DNA from: a virus
Reading direction: 5' to 3' (one strand)
Virus record (IMG/VR): IMGVR_UViG_3300030117_004991
Location: 1-47,700 of that record
Length of the DNA: 47,700 nucleotides
Positions 34,309 through 41,018 of this stretch are shown here, one piece after another. Numbering within the stretch: position 1 is the stretch's first letter; each line of letters starts with the position of its first letter. The notes below the pieces were generated by a model. That model ran no database searches and was not told the origin of the DNA. It saw only the letters and a program-made list of their open reading frames with translations. The translations under genes and the position numbers were made by a program.

Positions 34309-34556
34309 TATTCGTCTCCTTCATAAGTTACTTGACATTCGTAGATAGTATTTCCTTCTTTGTCCTCTACTTTAGCCGGACGTTGAAAGAACATAGCTAA
34401 TCTTGTTGGTATTACCTTGGTCTCGTTACACTCTGTGCAACATCTACCATTGGTAAGTGGTTGAGCATTGTGACCTTCTCGCCACATCACTTCTCCAGTC
34501 TCAGGATGATACTGGAAATCTATTTCATTATCACATATTGAACATTTTTTAATCAT
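34308..34556 (-). CDS. Zinc-ribbon early protein
   Basis: 82 residues. CSICD (C5, C8) and CCTEC (C39/C40, C43) form a zinc ribbon around residues 5-43. This is followed by IPTRLAMFFQRP and a beta-strand end. AAGGAG lies 6 nt before ATG 34556. It is the first gene after promoter P1 and a long structured leader. Confidence 0.6.
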   Translation of the reverse strand: MIKKCSICDNEIDFQYHPETGEVMWREGHNAQPLTNGRCCTECNETKVIPTRLAMFFQRPAKVEDKEGNTIYECQVTYEGDE

Positions 34557-34581
34557 ATTAACTCCTTCGTGGTTAAGAGCA

Positions 34582-34633
34582 GAGGGAATGAGGCAAATGA
34601 ATAAGTCACACTAAAGGAAGACCTCACTCCCTC
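34582..34633 (-). promoter_or_regulatory. Leader RNA hairpin before the zinc-ribbon gene
   Basis: CCTCACTCCCTC (34622-34633) and GAGGGAATGAGG (34582-34593) form a 12-bp stem with one G.U pair in the minus-strand transcript, with a 28-nt loop. It lies about 25 nt before ATG 34556. It could protect the 5' end or control translation. Confidence 0.5.
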
Positions 34634-34669
34634 CACGAGTAGTGTTCTCGACAAAACACCAAAATTGTA

Positions 34670-34688
34670 AGTTGAAAATCGCAAAATC
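34670..34688 (-). promoter_or_regulatory. Operator-like box downstream of promoter P1
   Basis: On the minus strand GATTTTGCGAT followed by TTTCAACT (plus strand: AGTTGAAAATCGCAAAATC). P2 has the same elements at 32568-32588 with two more bases between them. The box lies close to the expected transcription start of P1. Confidence 0.55.
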
Positions 34689-34696
34689 ATCGACAT

Positions 34697-34725
34697 AACT
34701 TACGGCAAATTTTTGAAAGTGTCAA
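34697..34725 (-). promoter_or_regulatory. Minus-strand promoter P1
   Basis: TTGACA (34725-34720), 17-bp spacer, TAAGTT (34702-34697), with AAAAAAAAAC upstream. Same -35, spacing, -10 and flanking CCGTAAGTTATG as P2. It lies just after the terminator of the preceding operon and starts the run of small early genes from 34556 leftward. Confidence 0.65.
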
Positions 34726-34812
34726 GTTTTTTTTTATTCTATGTCGAACAATAACTAGATATGCCGACTTTTGTTGATGTTTTACTTGAGCACTAATTAG
34801 ACGAGCACAAAC

Positions 34813-34840
34813 AAAAAACCCTCGACGATTGCCGAGGGTT
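34813..34840 (-). terminator. Intrinsic terminator of the AAA+/VWA operon
   Basis: On the minus strand AACCCTCG (34840-34833) pairs with CGAGGGTT (34824-34817), 8-nt loop, followed by a run of T (34818-34813). It follows the 57-residue zinc-ribbon gene, closing the unit that begins at 38240. Confidence 0.8.
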
Positions 34841-34866
34841 CTCTGTGTTCTTCTTTTTAGATAATG

Positions 34867-35040
34867 CTAAAAAGAAGGGGGATATTTCTTAAAGCAAGGC
34901 GAGCACTTTAAGCCGAAGAAGATACCATACCTATCGAACCTTCTCCAGGGATGATACCATTCTCCACTGAATGGACTCTTCTCCATTTTTATCTCAGATT
35001 CCTTCTTACAAATCTGACAAGATACGTCAATCTTACTCAT
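34867..35040 (-). CDS. Small zinc-ribbon protein
   Basis: 57 residues. CQIC (C8, C11) and CSPC (C46, C49) form a zinc ribbon with an aromatic loop (WYHPWRRFDRYGIFFGLK). GGAGGTAAATA lies upstream and its ATG overlaps the previous stop (TAATG). Unknown role. Confidence 0.6.
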   Translation of the reverse strand: MSKIDVSCQICKKESEIKMEKSPFSGEWYHPWRRFDRYGIFFGLKCSPCFKKYPPSF

Positions 35041-35117
35041 TATTTACCTCCTTTGCATTTACATTTTGGAAAACATTCTCGAGCATTATAACTGCCACAT
35101 TTTCTGCATCTAAACAT
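35040..35117 (-). CDS. Very small cysteine-rich protein
   Basis: 25 residues with C4, C7, C15, C19 and C21 (MFRCRKCGSYNARECFPKCK...). It looks like a minimal zinc-binding knuckle. It is coupled by TAATG overlaps at both ends, which supports translation despite its size. Confidence 0.45.
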   Translation of the reverse strand: MFRCRKCGSYNARECFPKCKCKGGK

Positions 35118-35350
35118 TATTCGTCCTCCTCGTTGTAAAAGTGCAAGTGCTTGACTACGTCCATAAGTTGGAAGATAGCATTTAGTTCATCTTCTCCTTG
35201 GTATTCCATAGCCTCCTCGAGCCCTCCAGTCTCTTCGATTATCGTCAAACAATCTTGAAGACTCGTCAAAGTGTGTCTGAACACATTCTGAGAGTATCTC
35301 GGATGATTTAGTAGTTCTCTGTCTATAAGTTCTCCATTTGGAAAAGCCAT
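35117..35350 (-). CDS. Hypothetical acidic early protein
   Basis: 77 residues, AAGGAG before ATG 35350. Helical with an acidic C-terminus (YNEEDE). Unknown. Confidence 0.5.
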   Translation of the reverse strand: MAFPNGELIDRELLNHPRYSQNVFRHTLTSLQDCLTIIEETGGLEEAMEYQGEDELNAIFQLMDVVKHLHFYNEEDE

Positions 35351-35371
35351 AATTTATTCTCCTTTTAGTTT

Positions 35372-35395
35372 CCCCTCGACGTTATTGCCGAGGGG
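35372..35395. other. Intergenic hairpin between VWA-like gene and next gene
   Basis: CCCCTCG (35372-35378) pairs with CGAGGGG (35389-35395). No T-run follows on either strand. The arms and loop (CCCTCGACG ... TTGCCGAGGG) repeat those of the terminator at 34817-34840. It is probably an RNA stability or partial-termination element. Confidence 0.5.
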
Positions 35396-35407
35396 ATAGT
35401 GTTAGTG

Positions 35408-36364
35408 TTAGTCCTGGATATGTCCTAGGACGTTGGTTAGTATGTCGTCGAAGTGGTCTGTCTTACCGACGTAAACATCTGACTTGGTCATCTGTTTGAG
35501 CACATCGATATTTCTCTCGACGTTGTGGTCGACATAGAATGGACGACCTAGTCCACCACCAAAGCCGAGACAATCTCTCCAGTATTGGAAGATTAAGTCT
35601 CTGAATATTCCTGACGAGCAATAGTTAACTAGCTTTGTCTCGTTCAGAGGAACACCTGAAGGCTTAGCAATGAACTTAGTTACACCGAGGAAACTGCCCT
35701 CAGGGAAGTGCTCAAAGTGTGAGTTGTGTCGTTGGTCTGAGTTAAACTCTGACGTAGTACCGAACGCAATCTCTGTCGAGTAGCCTTTCTTCTCAAGGGT
35801 CTTGCAAATTGCAATAGCTCGAGTTGCAGTCTCGAAGATTCTCTCGGAAGGAACTGAACAAGACTGAGCATAGTCGATAAAGATTCTGACTGACTTCTGT
35901 CTGTTGTTCCTCTTGTAAGACTCCATAGGGTCTACACCGACCATAGCTTTGTCGATGTTGACGATGCAACCGGCTAAGTCTCGACGACGTTTACGACGAG
36001 TGTCTTGACCAATGTTACCGAGCTTAGCGACGTTGCTAGGGTCGGCGAGCACCTTGGACTTCTCGTTCGCGTAGTACTCCCAACCTTCTTTCGTTGCATA
36101 GCCTCGACGAAGAGACTCGAGCAACGTCTTCCTGGAAGTATAGTCGAGCACTTCCTCGAAGTCTGAGTAGTGTCCAACGCGTTCTAAGAACAATTCGTTC
36201 TCAGGACTTTCTGCTTTCATCTCGTCTAAGAACTCGACGAGACTACCGAACTCCTGAGAGACTACCGACTTAGTTTTCGTCAAGCCTCCATAGTGATTGG
36301 TCTCTACGCGTGAGACTTTGCTACGCGTAGCAGTCAATGGTCTGTTGTTCGCGTTCTTAGCCAT
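35408..36364 (-). CDS. VWA-like (DUF7192/CobT-like) partner of the AAA+ ATPase
   Basis: 318 residues. The basic N-terminal 150 residues lead to a Rossmann-like region: VRIFIDYAQSCSVPSERIF (strand plus the MIDAS position, but without the full DxSxS), then AIAICKTLEKKGYSTEIAF and YWRDCLGFGGGLGRPFYVD. This is the layout of VWA-like DUF7192 proteins found in phages. A degenerate MIDAS suggests altered metal binding. It directly follows the MoxR-like ATPase (TAATG overlap, GGAGGG upstream), as in MoxR-VWA and CobS-CobT pairs. Confidence 0.6.
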   Translation of the reverse strand: MAKNANNRPLTATRSKVSRVETNHYGGLTKTKSVVSQEFGSLVEFLDEMKAESPENELFLERVGHYSDFEEVLDYTSRKTLLESLRRGYATKEGWEYYANEKSKVLADPSNVAKLGNIGQDTRRKRRRDLAGCIVNIDKAMVGVDPMESYKRNNRQKSVRIFIDYAQSCSVPSERIFETATRAIAICKTLEKKGYSTEIAFGTTSEFNSDQRHNSHFEHFPEGSFLGVTKFIAKPSGVPLNETKLVNYCSSGIFRDLIFQYWRDCLGFGGGLGRPFYVDHNVERNIDVLKQMTKSDVYVGKTDHFDDILTNVLGHIQD

Positions 36365-37767
36365 TATGCACCCTCCACTGAGAAGAACTCGTCTTGGTCG
36401 ACGTTGATAGTGACGAGACCGAAACGTCTCTTGCTCTTGTCTCGAGATACTCCGATTGAGTGTAGCTCGTCGTCTGACCAGTCCTGAAGGTAAATCTTGA
36501 GCACCTCCTCAGGTCTCCAACCTTCGCGTACTAGCTTAGCTCCTTGCTCGATAAATCGAGGGGAACAAAGCTTTCTGATTTGTTTCTCAGGTCTGAAGGA
36601 ATGTTCGACGATAGCATCGAAGATTCGACGTAGCTCGATAACAAATGGTTTCACGTCGAGCATCTCCTCACTAGTCAACCAAGGCATCGTCGGATAGTCG
36701 ACGAAGTCGTCCTCTAGTCCGGCGATAGCATTGACGATTCTTCTGTCGACCTCCAACGCGAACTTGGAACAAGTGAATCTGTCGAGGGTAGCATCGTCAA
36801 GCTCCTTACGCACGTAGTTACCGACTGCCATTGCGTCCTGAGCACCTCCCCAAGTGTTTGCCGAAGTTATGACGTAGCACTGAGGATGACGAATAGCTAG
36901 CTCATTCCCTTCGCGAAGAGGAACTGAAATTTCGTCGTTCGCGAGCAGTTGGTTCAGACCGACGAGGACATCAGGGTCTCCATTGTCAAACTCGTCGAGA
37001 AGAATCGTACCACCATTCTCGACGATGTCCAAGAATTTTGTCGACTTGAAATCGCCATTGATGACCATTCTCCCAGTCAAGTGAGCCTCGGAAACTCCGG
37101 CACTTAGCGAGATAGGATAGAACCTATCGTCGTCGTGACCTAGCTTCGCGTTCAGTTGCTTGCCGATTGTCGTCTTACCAGTACCGGCACCACCGACGAG
37201 AAGAACTTGTTTGTTCGTCTTGAGCATCGAGTGAATCTGAGGCATAGCCCAGTGCTCGATAAGACCATTCTCGTCCTTCGTAGGTGAAGGCGTACCAGGG
37301 TTATCTCGGTTGACGATAGCATCAAAAAGCTTGTCGAGCTTGTCGTCGGTTGAGGATTTGTACTCGTCGAACTTCTTCTCGAGACCAGTATCAGGTGCTC
37401 CCTCGGTGCTCGGTTGTGGTTGTTCTTCGCGTTCAGGTTGCTCCTCAGGTTGCTCCCCAGGTTGCTCGTCGGTGAAGTGTTGTCTAAGTTCCTGAGCTAG
37501 TCTCTTCAGAGAATGCTTGTTTCCATCTCTGATTTCTTGACGCATCTCTGATGCATCAGAACGCGTGATAGCTCCAAACTCCTCTGCGACGTTGACTGCA
37601 TCGCGTAGGACTGGTCGCATCTCGTCCTTCACTCTCAGGCTACCAAGAATAGCCTCTCTTAAAGCTCCTCTAATCATATCGTTTTCTATTTTCATCTCTG
37701 ACCCTCCTTCGGTCTTTGGTGTTGGTGTTGTTAGTTTTGTCGTCTTATTCTTACTCGGTGCTCTCAT
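36364..37767 (-). CDS. MoxR/CobS-like AAA+ ATPase
   Basis: 467 residues. The N-terminal helical region (30-97) and an EQP-rich linker (101-120) precede the AAA+ core. This has Walker A GGAGTGKT (192-199), Walker B ILLDEF (255-260), sensor-1 TSAN (301-304) and an Arg-finger type DRF (329-331). MoxR-family ATPases remodel protein complexes together with a VWA partner, here encoded next. Base composition is far more GC- and CpG-rich than the late genes. The strong GGAGGTAGATAATG start overlaps the upstream stop. Confidence 0.8.
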   Translation of the reverse strand: MRAPSKNKTTKLTTPTPKTEGGSEMKIENDMIRGALREAILGSLRVKDEMRPVLRDAVNVAEEFGAITRSDASEMRQEIRDGNKHSLKRLAQELRQHFTDEQPGEQPEEQPEREEQPQPSTEGAPDTGLEKKFDEYKSSTDDKLDKLFDAIVNRDNPGTPSPTKDENGLIEHWAMPQIHSMLKTNKQVLLVGGAGTGKTTIGKQLNAKLGHDDDRFYPISLSAGVSEAHLTGRMVINGDFKSTKFLDIVENGGTILLDEFDNGDPDVLVGLNQLLANDEISVPLREGNELAIRHPQCYVITSANTWGGAQDAMAVGNYVRKELDDATLDRFTCSKFALEVDRRIVNAIAGLEDDFVDYPTMPWLTSEEMLDVKPFVIELRRIFDAIVEHSFRPEKQIRKLCSPRFIEQGAKLVREGWRPEEVLKIYLQDWSDDELHSIGVSRDKSKRRFGLVTINVDQDEFFSVEGA

Positions 37768-38240
37768 TATCTACCTCCTTCGCGTAGTAGTCCATTGATT
37801 GCGTCCTGGAATCTCTTAGCTCTATCGACACAAATCACGTCGAGTGCTCGGTGGTATGGGTGGTCGAACTCCTCGTGTTTTGAGTCGACAACCTTGAGCA
37901 TACTATTCCAAGCCTCGAGGTAACCGACGATGAAAGCATCGCCTGATTCCTCTTCGCGTACGATTCCCTCGGCTATGAGGTGATTCGTAGTAAGCCATTC
38001 TGCTACGCGTAGTTCGTGTTGCTTATATAATTTCACGCACGTAGAAAGCTCGTCAGATTTCTCGAGGACGAGTTGATTGTATCTTACGCGTAGAGAGTGT
38101 TCGAAATCGGGATTTCTTGGCTCTTCTTCGCGTACCATTGTTCTCTCGATGTAAGAACGCGTAGTGCTCAATATGTCGATTGAGTTCGCGAACGCATCGC
38201 TTGTTACTATGTGTGCATCTCTCTGAGATAACTTATTCAT
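37767..38240 (-). CDS. Helical protein heading the AAA+/VWA operon
   Basis: 157 residues, helical and charged, with REEEPR and VREEESGD segments. GAAGGAG lies 10 nt before ATG 38240. It is the first gene of the leftward early operon and coupled to the ATPase gene, so it may be a third subunit or adaptor. Arg is often encoded by CGC or CGT, unlike the AGA of late genes. No family recognised. Confidence 0.5.
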   Translation of the reverse strand: MNKLSQRDAHIVTSDAFANSIDILSTTRSYIERTMVREEEPRNPDFEHSLRVRYNQLVLEKSDELSTCVKLYKQHELRVAEWLTTNHLIAEGIVREEESGDAFIVGYLEAWNSMLKVVDSKHEEFDHPYHRALDVICVDRAKRFQDAINGLLREGGR

Positions 38241-38480
38241 TTTCTAGCTCCTTCGCTATGTCGAGACATTGGTGTTGTCTCCTCGACGTGTCTCGTTTTT
38301 CGTCGATGAGTGCCAAAGTTTACGAATTCCTCACATATAATGCAAGCACTAATTCATTTTCTCGAGGGTACTCAGTACGCGTTACGCGTTCGGTACTCTT
38401 ACGCGTAGGAAGACTAGGTGCTAGAATTTGACGTTTGTCGTCATAAACGTCGTCGACAAAACTTGCGAAAAAAAAATCAG

Positions 38481-38504
38481 AAAGTGCTCAAAAAAGTGCT
38501 CAAA
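38481..38504. repeat. Tandem AAAGTGCTCAAA repeat
   Basis: Two exact 12-bp copies back to back (38481-38492, 38493-38504), with a third GTGCTCA at 38519-38525. This is the only place where the genome-wide GTGCTC motif occurs as a direct repeat in noncoding DNA. Confidence 0.7.
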
Positions 38505-38747
38505 CTGCTTTCGCCTGCGTGCTCAGATTCTAACCCAATCTCTAACTTTACCGACGAGACTCAACGACTTTTTCCTAACCTAGAACCGACAAGGGGGGGC
38601 TTGTGCACACAAAAAAAGAACCTCACACATACTTAAGCTATTTTTTTAGTTTGGGTTGTGTCTCTAAGTCAAGATATATAAAGAGTTGGAGGGTTCGCTA
38701 ACTATACTAACTATACTAGCTAGAGGTTTGACGCTAGTTCTAGCTAG

Positions 38748-38776
38748 AAATTAATGAGTTTTAGTACCGAAGTCAA
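38748..38776 (-). promoter_or_regulatory. Leftward early promoter P5
   Basis: TTGACT (38776-38771), 17-bp spacer, TAATTT (38753-38748). CTAGCTAG sites lie directly downstream (38740-38747, 38716-38723). It would transcribe the AAA+/VWA operon through a long leader. A second possible TTGACT lies near 38669. Confidence 0.45.
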
Positions 38777-38821
38777 GGAATATCGTAAAATAGATTATAA
38801 AAAAATTTTTTAAAAAAAATC

Positions 38822-38849
38822 TTGACAAATGTAAAATATAGTTTATAAA
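38822..38849 (+). promoter_or_regulatory. Rightward promoter P6
   Basis: TTGACA (38822-38827), 16-bp spacer, TATAAA (38844-38849), with a long A/T tract upstream. The predicted start of transcription (about 38856) almost coincides with the GTG at 38858, so the first message may be leaderless. Confidence 0.6.
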
Positions 38850-38857
38850 CTTATTTA

Positions 38858-39199
38858 GTGACCAAAGCACTTAAAATACCAAGTAGTAATCTAAAACTAG
38901 AAATTAATGGTCACACCTATACTATTCGTTTTATTTCAGGCTCTAAGGCAGATTTTGGTACAGATGATACCGAGATATTAGGTGCTATATCTATGCGTCA
39001 GTGCGAAATCATTATAGAGGCAGAAATGAAACACTCTAAAATACTAGAAGTATTGTGTCACGAAGTAATGCACGGTATAACTTTTGGTACAAGTCTTGAA
39101 ATGTCAGAAACACAAGTACAGGTAGTAGCTAATAGTTTATATAGATTAGGCTTTGGTAACTACTTATGGGAAAAATCTGGAGGTAAATATGATTCCTAA
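38858..39199 (+). CDS. HExxH zinc metallopeptidase-like protein
   Basis: 113 residues starting at GTG 38858; an in-frame TAA at 38846 excludes an earlier start. CHEVMHGI gives an H68-E69-x-x-H72 zinc site, as in small ImmA/SprT-like phage peptidases. A beta-rich region precedes it and a helix follows. There is no Shine-Dalgarno because the promoter -10 lies directly upstream. Target unknown; possibly host protein cleavage early in infection. Confidence 0.6.
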   Translation: MTKALKIPSSNLKLEINGHTYTIRFISGSKADFGTDDTEILGAISMRQCEIIIEAEMKHSKILEVLCHEVMHGITFGTSLEMSETQVQVVANSLYRLGFGNYLWEKSGGKYDS

Positions 39200-39536
39200 C
39201 TATGATGCTATCATAAAAAGAGCTAAATCTTTATGTGATAACAAGAATATTGACTATGCACAGCAAAAAGAACCTTTTTCTAACTTTGAAATGGTAGAAT
39301 CTTTAAAAATATGTGATACACCTACTGGTATTTTAGTAAGAATATCAGATAAAATTGCTAGAATTGCTAATTTATTGAAGAGAAAAGGCGAAAAAGCAGT
39401 AAAAGATGAAAAACTTGAAGACACAATGCTAGATTTAATAAATTATAGCATAATTTTATTAAGCTACTATATGTATATTGAAAATTCATTGCATATTTTA
39501 GACAAAGAGGAAAAAGAAAATGATAATTCCAGGTAA
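39189..39536 (+). CDS. Nucleotide modification associated domain 1 (DUF1599) protein
   Basis: 115 residues from ATG 39189 (GGAGG upstream; a longer frame opens at 39153). The C-terminal half follows the family pattern VRISDKIARIANLLKRKGEK, then EKLEDTMLDLINYSIILLSYY. These all-helical proteins relate to MazG-type nucleotide pyrophosphohydrolases and are linked with modified nucleotides. It overlaps the peptidase gene by 11 bp and the phosphoesterase by 17 bp. Confidence 0.65.
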   Translation: MIPNYDAIIKRAKSLCDNKNIDYAQQKEPFSNFEMVESLKICDTPTGILVRISDKIARIANLLKRKGEKAVKDEKLEDTMLDLINYSIILLSYYMYIENSLHILDKEEKENDNSR

Positions 39537-40263
39537 AATACACGAAGTAACGTTAAAAAAGCCTAAAGTAAACATTCATTGCCTTACAGATGTACACGTA
39601 GGTAGTAAAGTATTTGATAGAATGTTATTCTTAAAGGTTGTAGACAAAATAAAGAAAGACCCAAATGCAGTTTGGTTTGGAAATGGAGATATGTTAGAGT
39701 TTATACCACCAAATTACCATATTCCTGAAGGAGACCAGGCTTTTAACAATAATGAGCAGTATGAACAGTTTGTAAGTATGATAAAACCTATTAAAGATAA
39801 GTGTTTATTTGTTCGTGGTGGTAATCACGATACATTACGTTCTGTTAGGCTTGCAGGTATTGATATAATACGTGTTATGTGTGATGATTTAGAAATACCT
39901 TATTATCCATTTCCTGGATATACAGTAGTAAACTACAAAGGTGGTTCATTTACATTCGCTAGTGGTCACGGTAAAAGTGGAGCTAAGAATGGAGATATGG
40001 AGTTACAAAGACTAAGAAACATTTTTCCTGATGCCGATATGTACTATTTAGGTCACAATCACCAGCTTTACGCAAAACCTATTGATTCTTTTGAAATCTT
40101 CAAAGATAATGAAGAAGTTAAAAGACAATGGTTTGTTAGGGGTGGTTCTTTTATAGGATATGCAGAATACGCACGATATGCTATGTTTGAGCCACAAACT
40201 AAAGGTTGGGTAGAGGTTAGGCTTAGTTCTAATCAACCTGAGTATATAGTTCATAGAAAATGA
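39520..40263 (+). CDS. Calcineurin-like metallophosphoesterase
   Basis: 247 residues with the full metal-binding series: LTDVHVG (D24, H26), GNGDM (D57), GGNHD (N102-H103-D104), SGHGK (H150) and GHNHQ (H179, H181). Phage enzymes of this type act as nucleases or nucleotide phosphatases. Placement after the DUF1599 gene and before terminase suggests DNA or nucleotide processing before packaging. Confidence 0.8.
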   Translation: MIIPGKIHEVTLKKPKVNIHCLTDVHVGSKVFDRMLFLKVVDKIKKDPNAVWFGNGDMLEFIPPNYHIPEGDQAFNNNEQYEQFVSMIKPIKDKCLFVRGGNHDTLRSVRLAGIDIIRVMCDDLEIPYYPFPGYTVVNYKGGSFTFASGHGKSGAKNGDMELQRLRNIFPDADMYYLGHNHQLYAKPIDSFEIFKDNEEVKRQWFVRGGSFIGYAEYARYAMFEPQTKGWVEVRLSSNQPEYIVHRK

Positions 40264-41018
40264 AAAAAAGAACTATTAAAGATAAGGAGCACATAGTATA
40301 TGAAAATATCGATGAACTCAGGCAGGTTATGCCAGATATTAAAATATATGAAGATTGGAGAAATGCTCCCCTATGGTCTTGGGTTTTGACAGATGATGGG
40401 CAGGTTTGTCAAATTATAGACAAAGGAACATTAAACAATAGAGAATATATAAGAACGGCTATCGGAATGTTTGCTTGTGCTCCTTCTCAACGTATGGAAG
40501 GAGAACTACGTAAAAACATATATAACTTTAATGGTATAAACAGTAAAGAACATTTTAAAGCAAGAAATAGTCCTACTAAACAAGAATTTTTATTTGCTAA
40601 GTATGTAGTTAAAGGTGAAAAGGTAATTGACGCATACAAAAAAGCTTTTCCTTCTGCTAAGTCAGAAGATTATATAAAATCTCAAAGCACAGCTTTGATG
40701 AAAACTAAAAGGATAGAAACATTGATAGATAAAGAATTAGAAGCATTATTAGAAAAAGTTGAGATAACACCTCAATATTTACTAGAAAAAACAAAAGAAA
40801 TAGTAGATAAGGTAGATGTCAGAGACAATGACAAGTTAAATTCTATAAAAATACTAATGGAGCTCTCAGGTATGTTAAACAAAAAAGAAAAACAAACTGA
40901 GTCTATTGCACTATTTAGTGGATTTTCAAATGAACAATTAAAATTATTAGAGGGTAACAATGTCAAAAAAATCGCCGAACAAACCAGGGAAGTGTCTGAT
41001 ATGCCAGAAACCGATTAA
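40260..41018 (+). CDS. terS: Terminase small subunit
   Basis: 252 residues. N-terminal 95 residues unknown. From about 98 it matches terminase small-subunit style: SPTKQEFLFAKYVVKGEKVI, then DAYKKAFPSAKSEDYIK, tandem helices RIETLIDKELEALLEKVEIT, and an oligomerising C-terminus. It would recognise phage DNA and start packaging with the large subunit 160 bp downstream. ATGA overlap with the phosphoesterase. Confidence 0.7.
   Translation: MKKRTIKDKEHIVYENIDELRQVMPDIKIYEDWRNAPLWSWVLTDDGQVCQIIDKGTLNNREYIRTAIGMFACAPSQRMEGELRKNIYNFNGINSKEHFKARNSPTKQEFLFAKYVVKGEKVIDAYKKAFPSAKSEDYIKSQSTALMKTKRIETLIDKELEALLEKVEITPQYLLEKTKEIVDKVDVRDNDKLNSIKILMELSGMLNKKEKQTESIALFSGFSNEQLKLLEGNNVKKIAEQTREVSDMPETD

Larger units (their letters stand above)
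34557..34866. other. 310-bp intergenic control region
   Basis: From right to left on the minus strand it holds an intrinsic terminator (34813-34840), promoter P1 (34697-34725), an operator-like box (34670-34688) and a leader hairpin (34582-34633). Two GAGCAC sites lie at 34788 and 34803. No gene was found in it. Confidence 0.7.
24593..38524. repeat. Dense field of dispersed GTGCTC/GAGCAC sites
   Basis: About 55 copies of this 6-mer lie in this 14-kb block, in near-equal numbers on the two strands. They sit in coding and noncoding DNA and in all frames, usually with a pyrimidine before GAGCAC. Examples: 24593, 24611, 27605, 29778, 30266, 30276, 33335, 36144, 37252, 38484, 38496. Chance at the local composition would give only a few. 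Confidence 0.8.
38241..38857. other. 617-bp divergent control region
   Basis: No convincing gene. It contains a leftward promoter (38748-38776) and a rightward promoter (38822-38849). CTAGCTAG-type sites (38716-38747) and a tandem 12-bp repeat (38481-38504) also occur, with a palindrome TGACG-TTTGT-CGTCA at 38429-38443 and several ACGCGT sites (38376-38407). A leftward transcript would carry a leader of roughly 500 nt. Confidence 0.65.

Noticed and set aside
35680-36177. Two minus-strand frames overlapping the VWA-like gene
   Set aside because: They are alternative frames on the same strand in a GC-rich stretch, rich in Arg, Ser and Thr, without ribosome sites.
38180-38636. Two plus-strand open frames (83 and 72 residues) in the divergent control region
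   Set aside because: The first overlaps the start of the 157-residue gene antisense; both have low-complexity, Ser/Arg-rich composition and no ribosome site, and they cover control elements.
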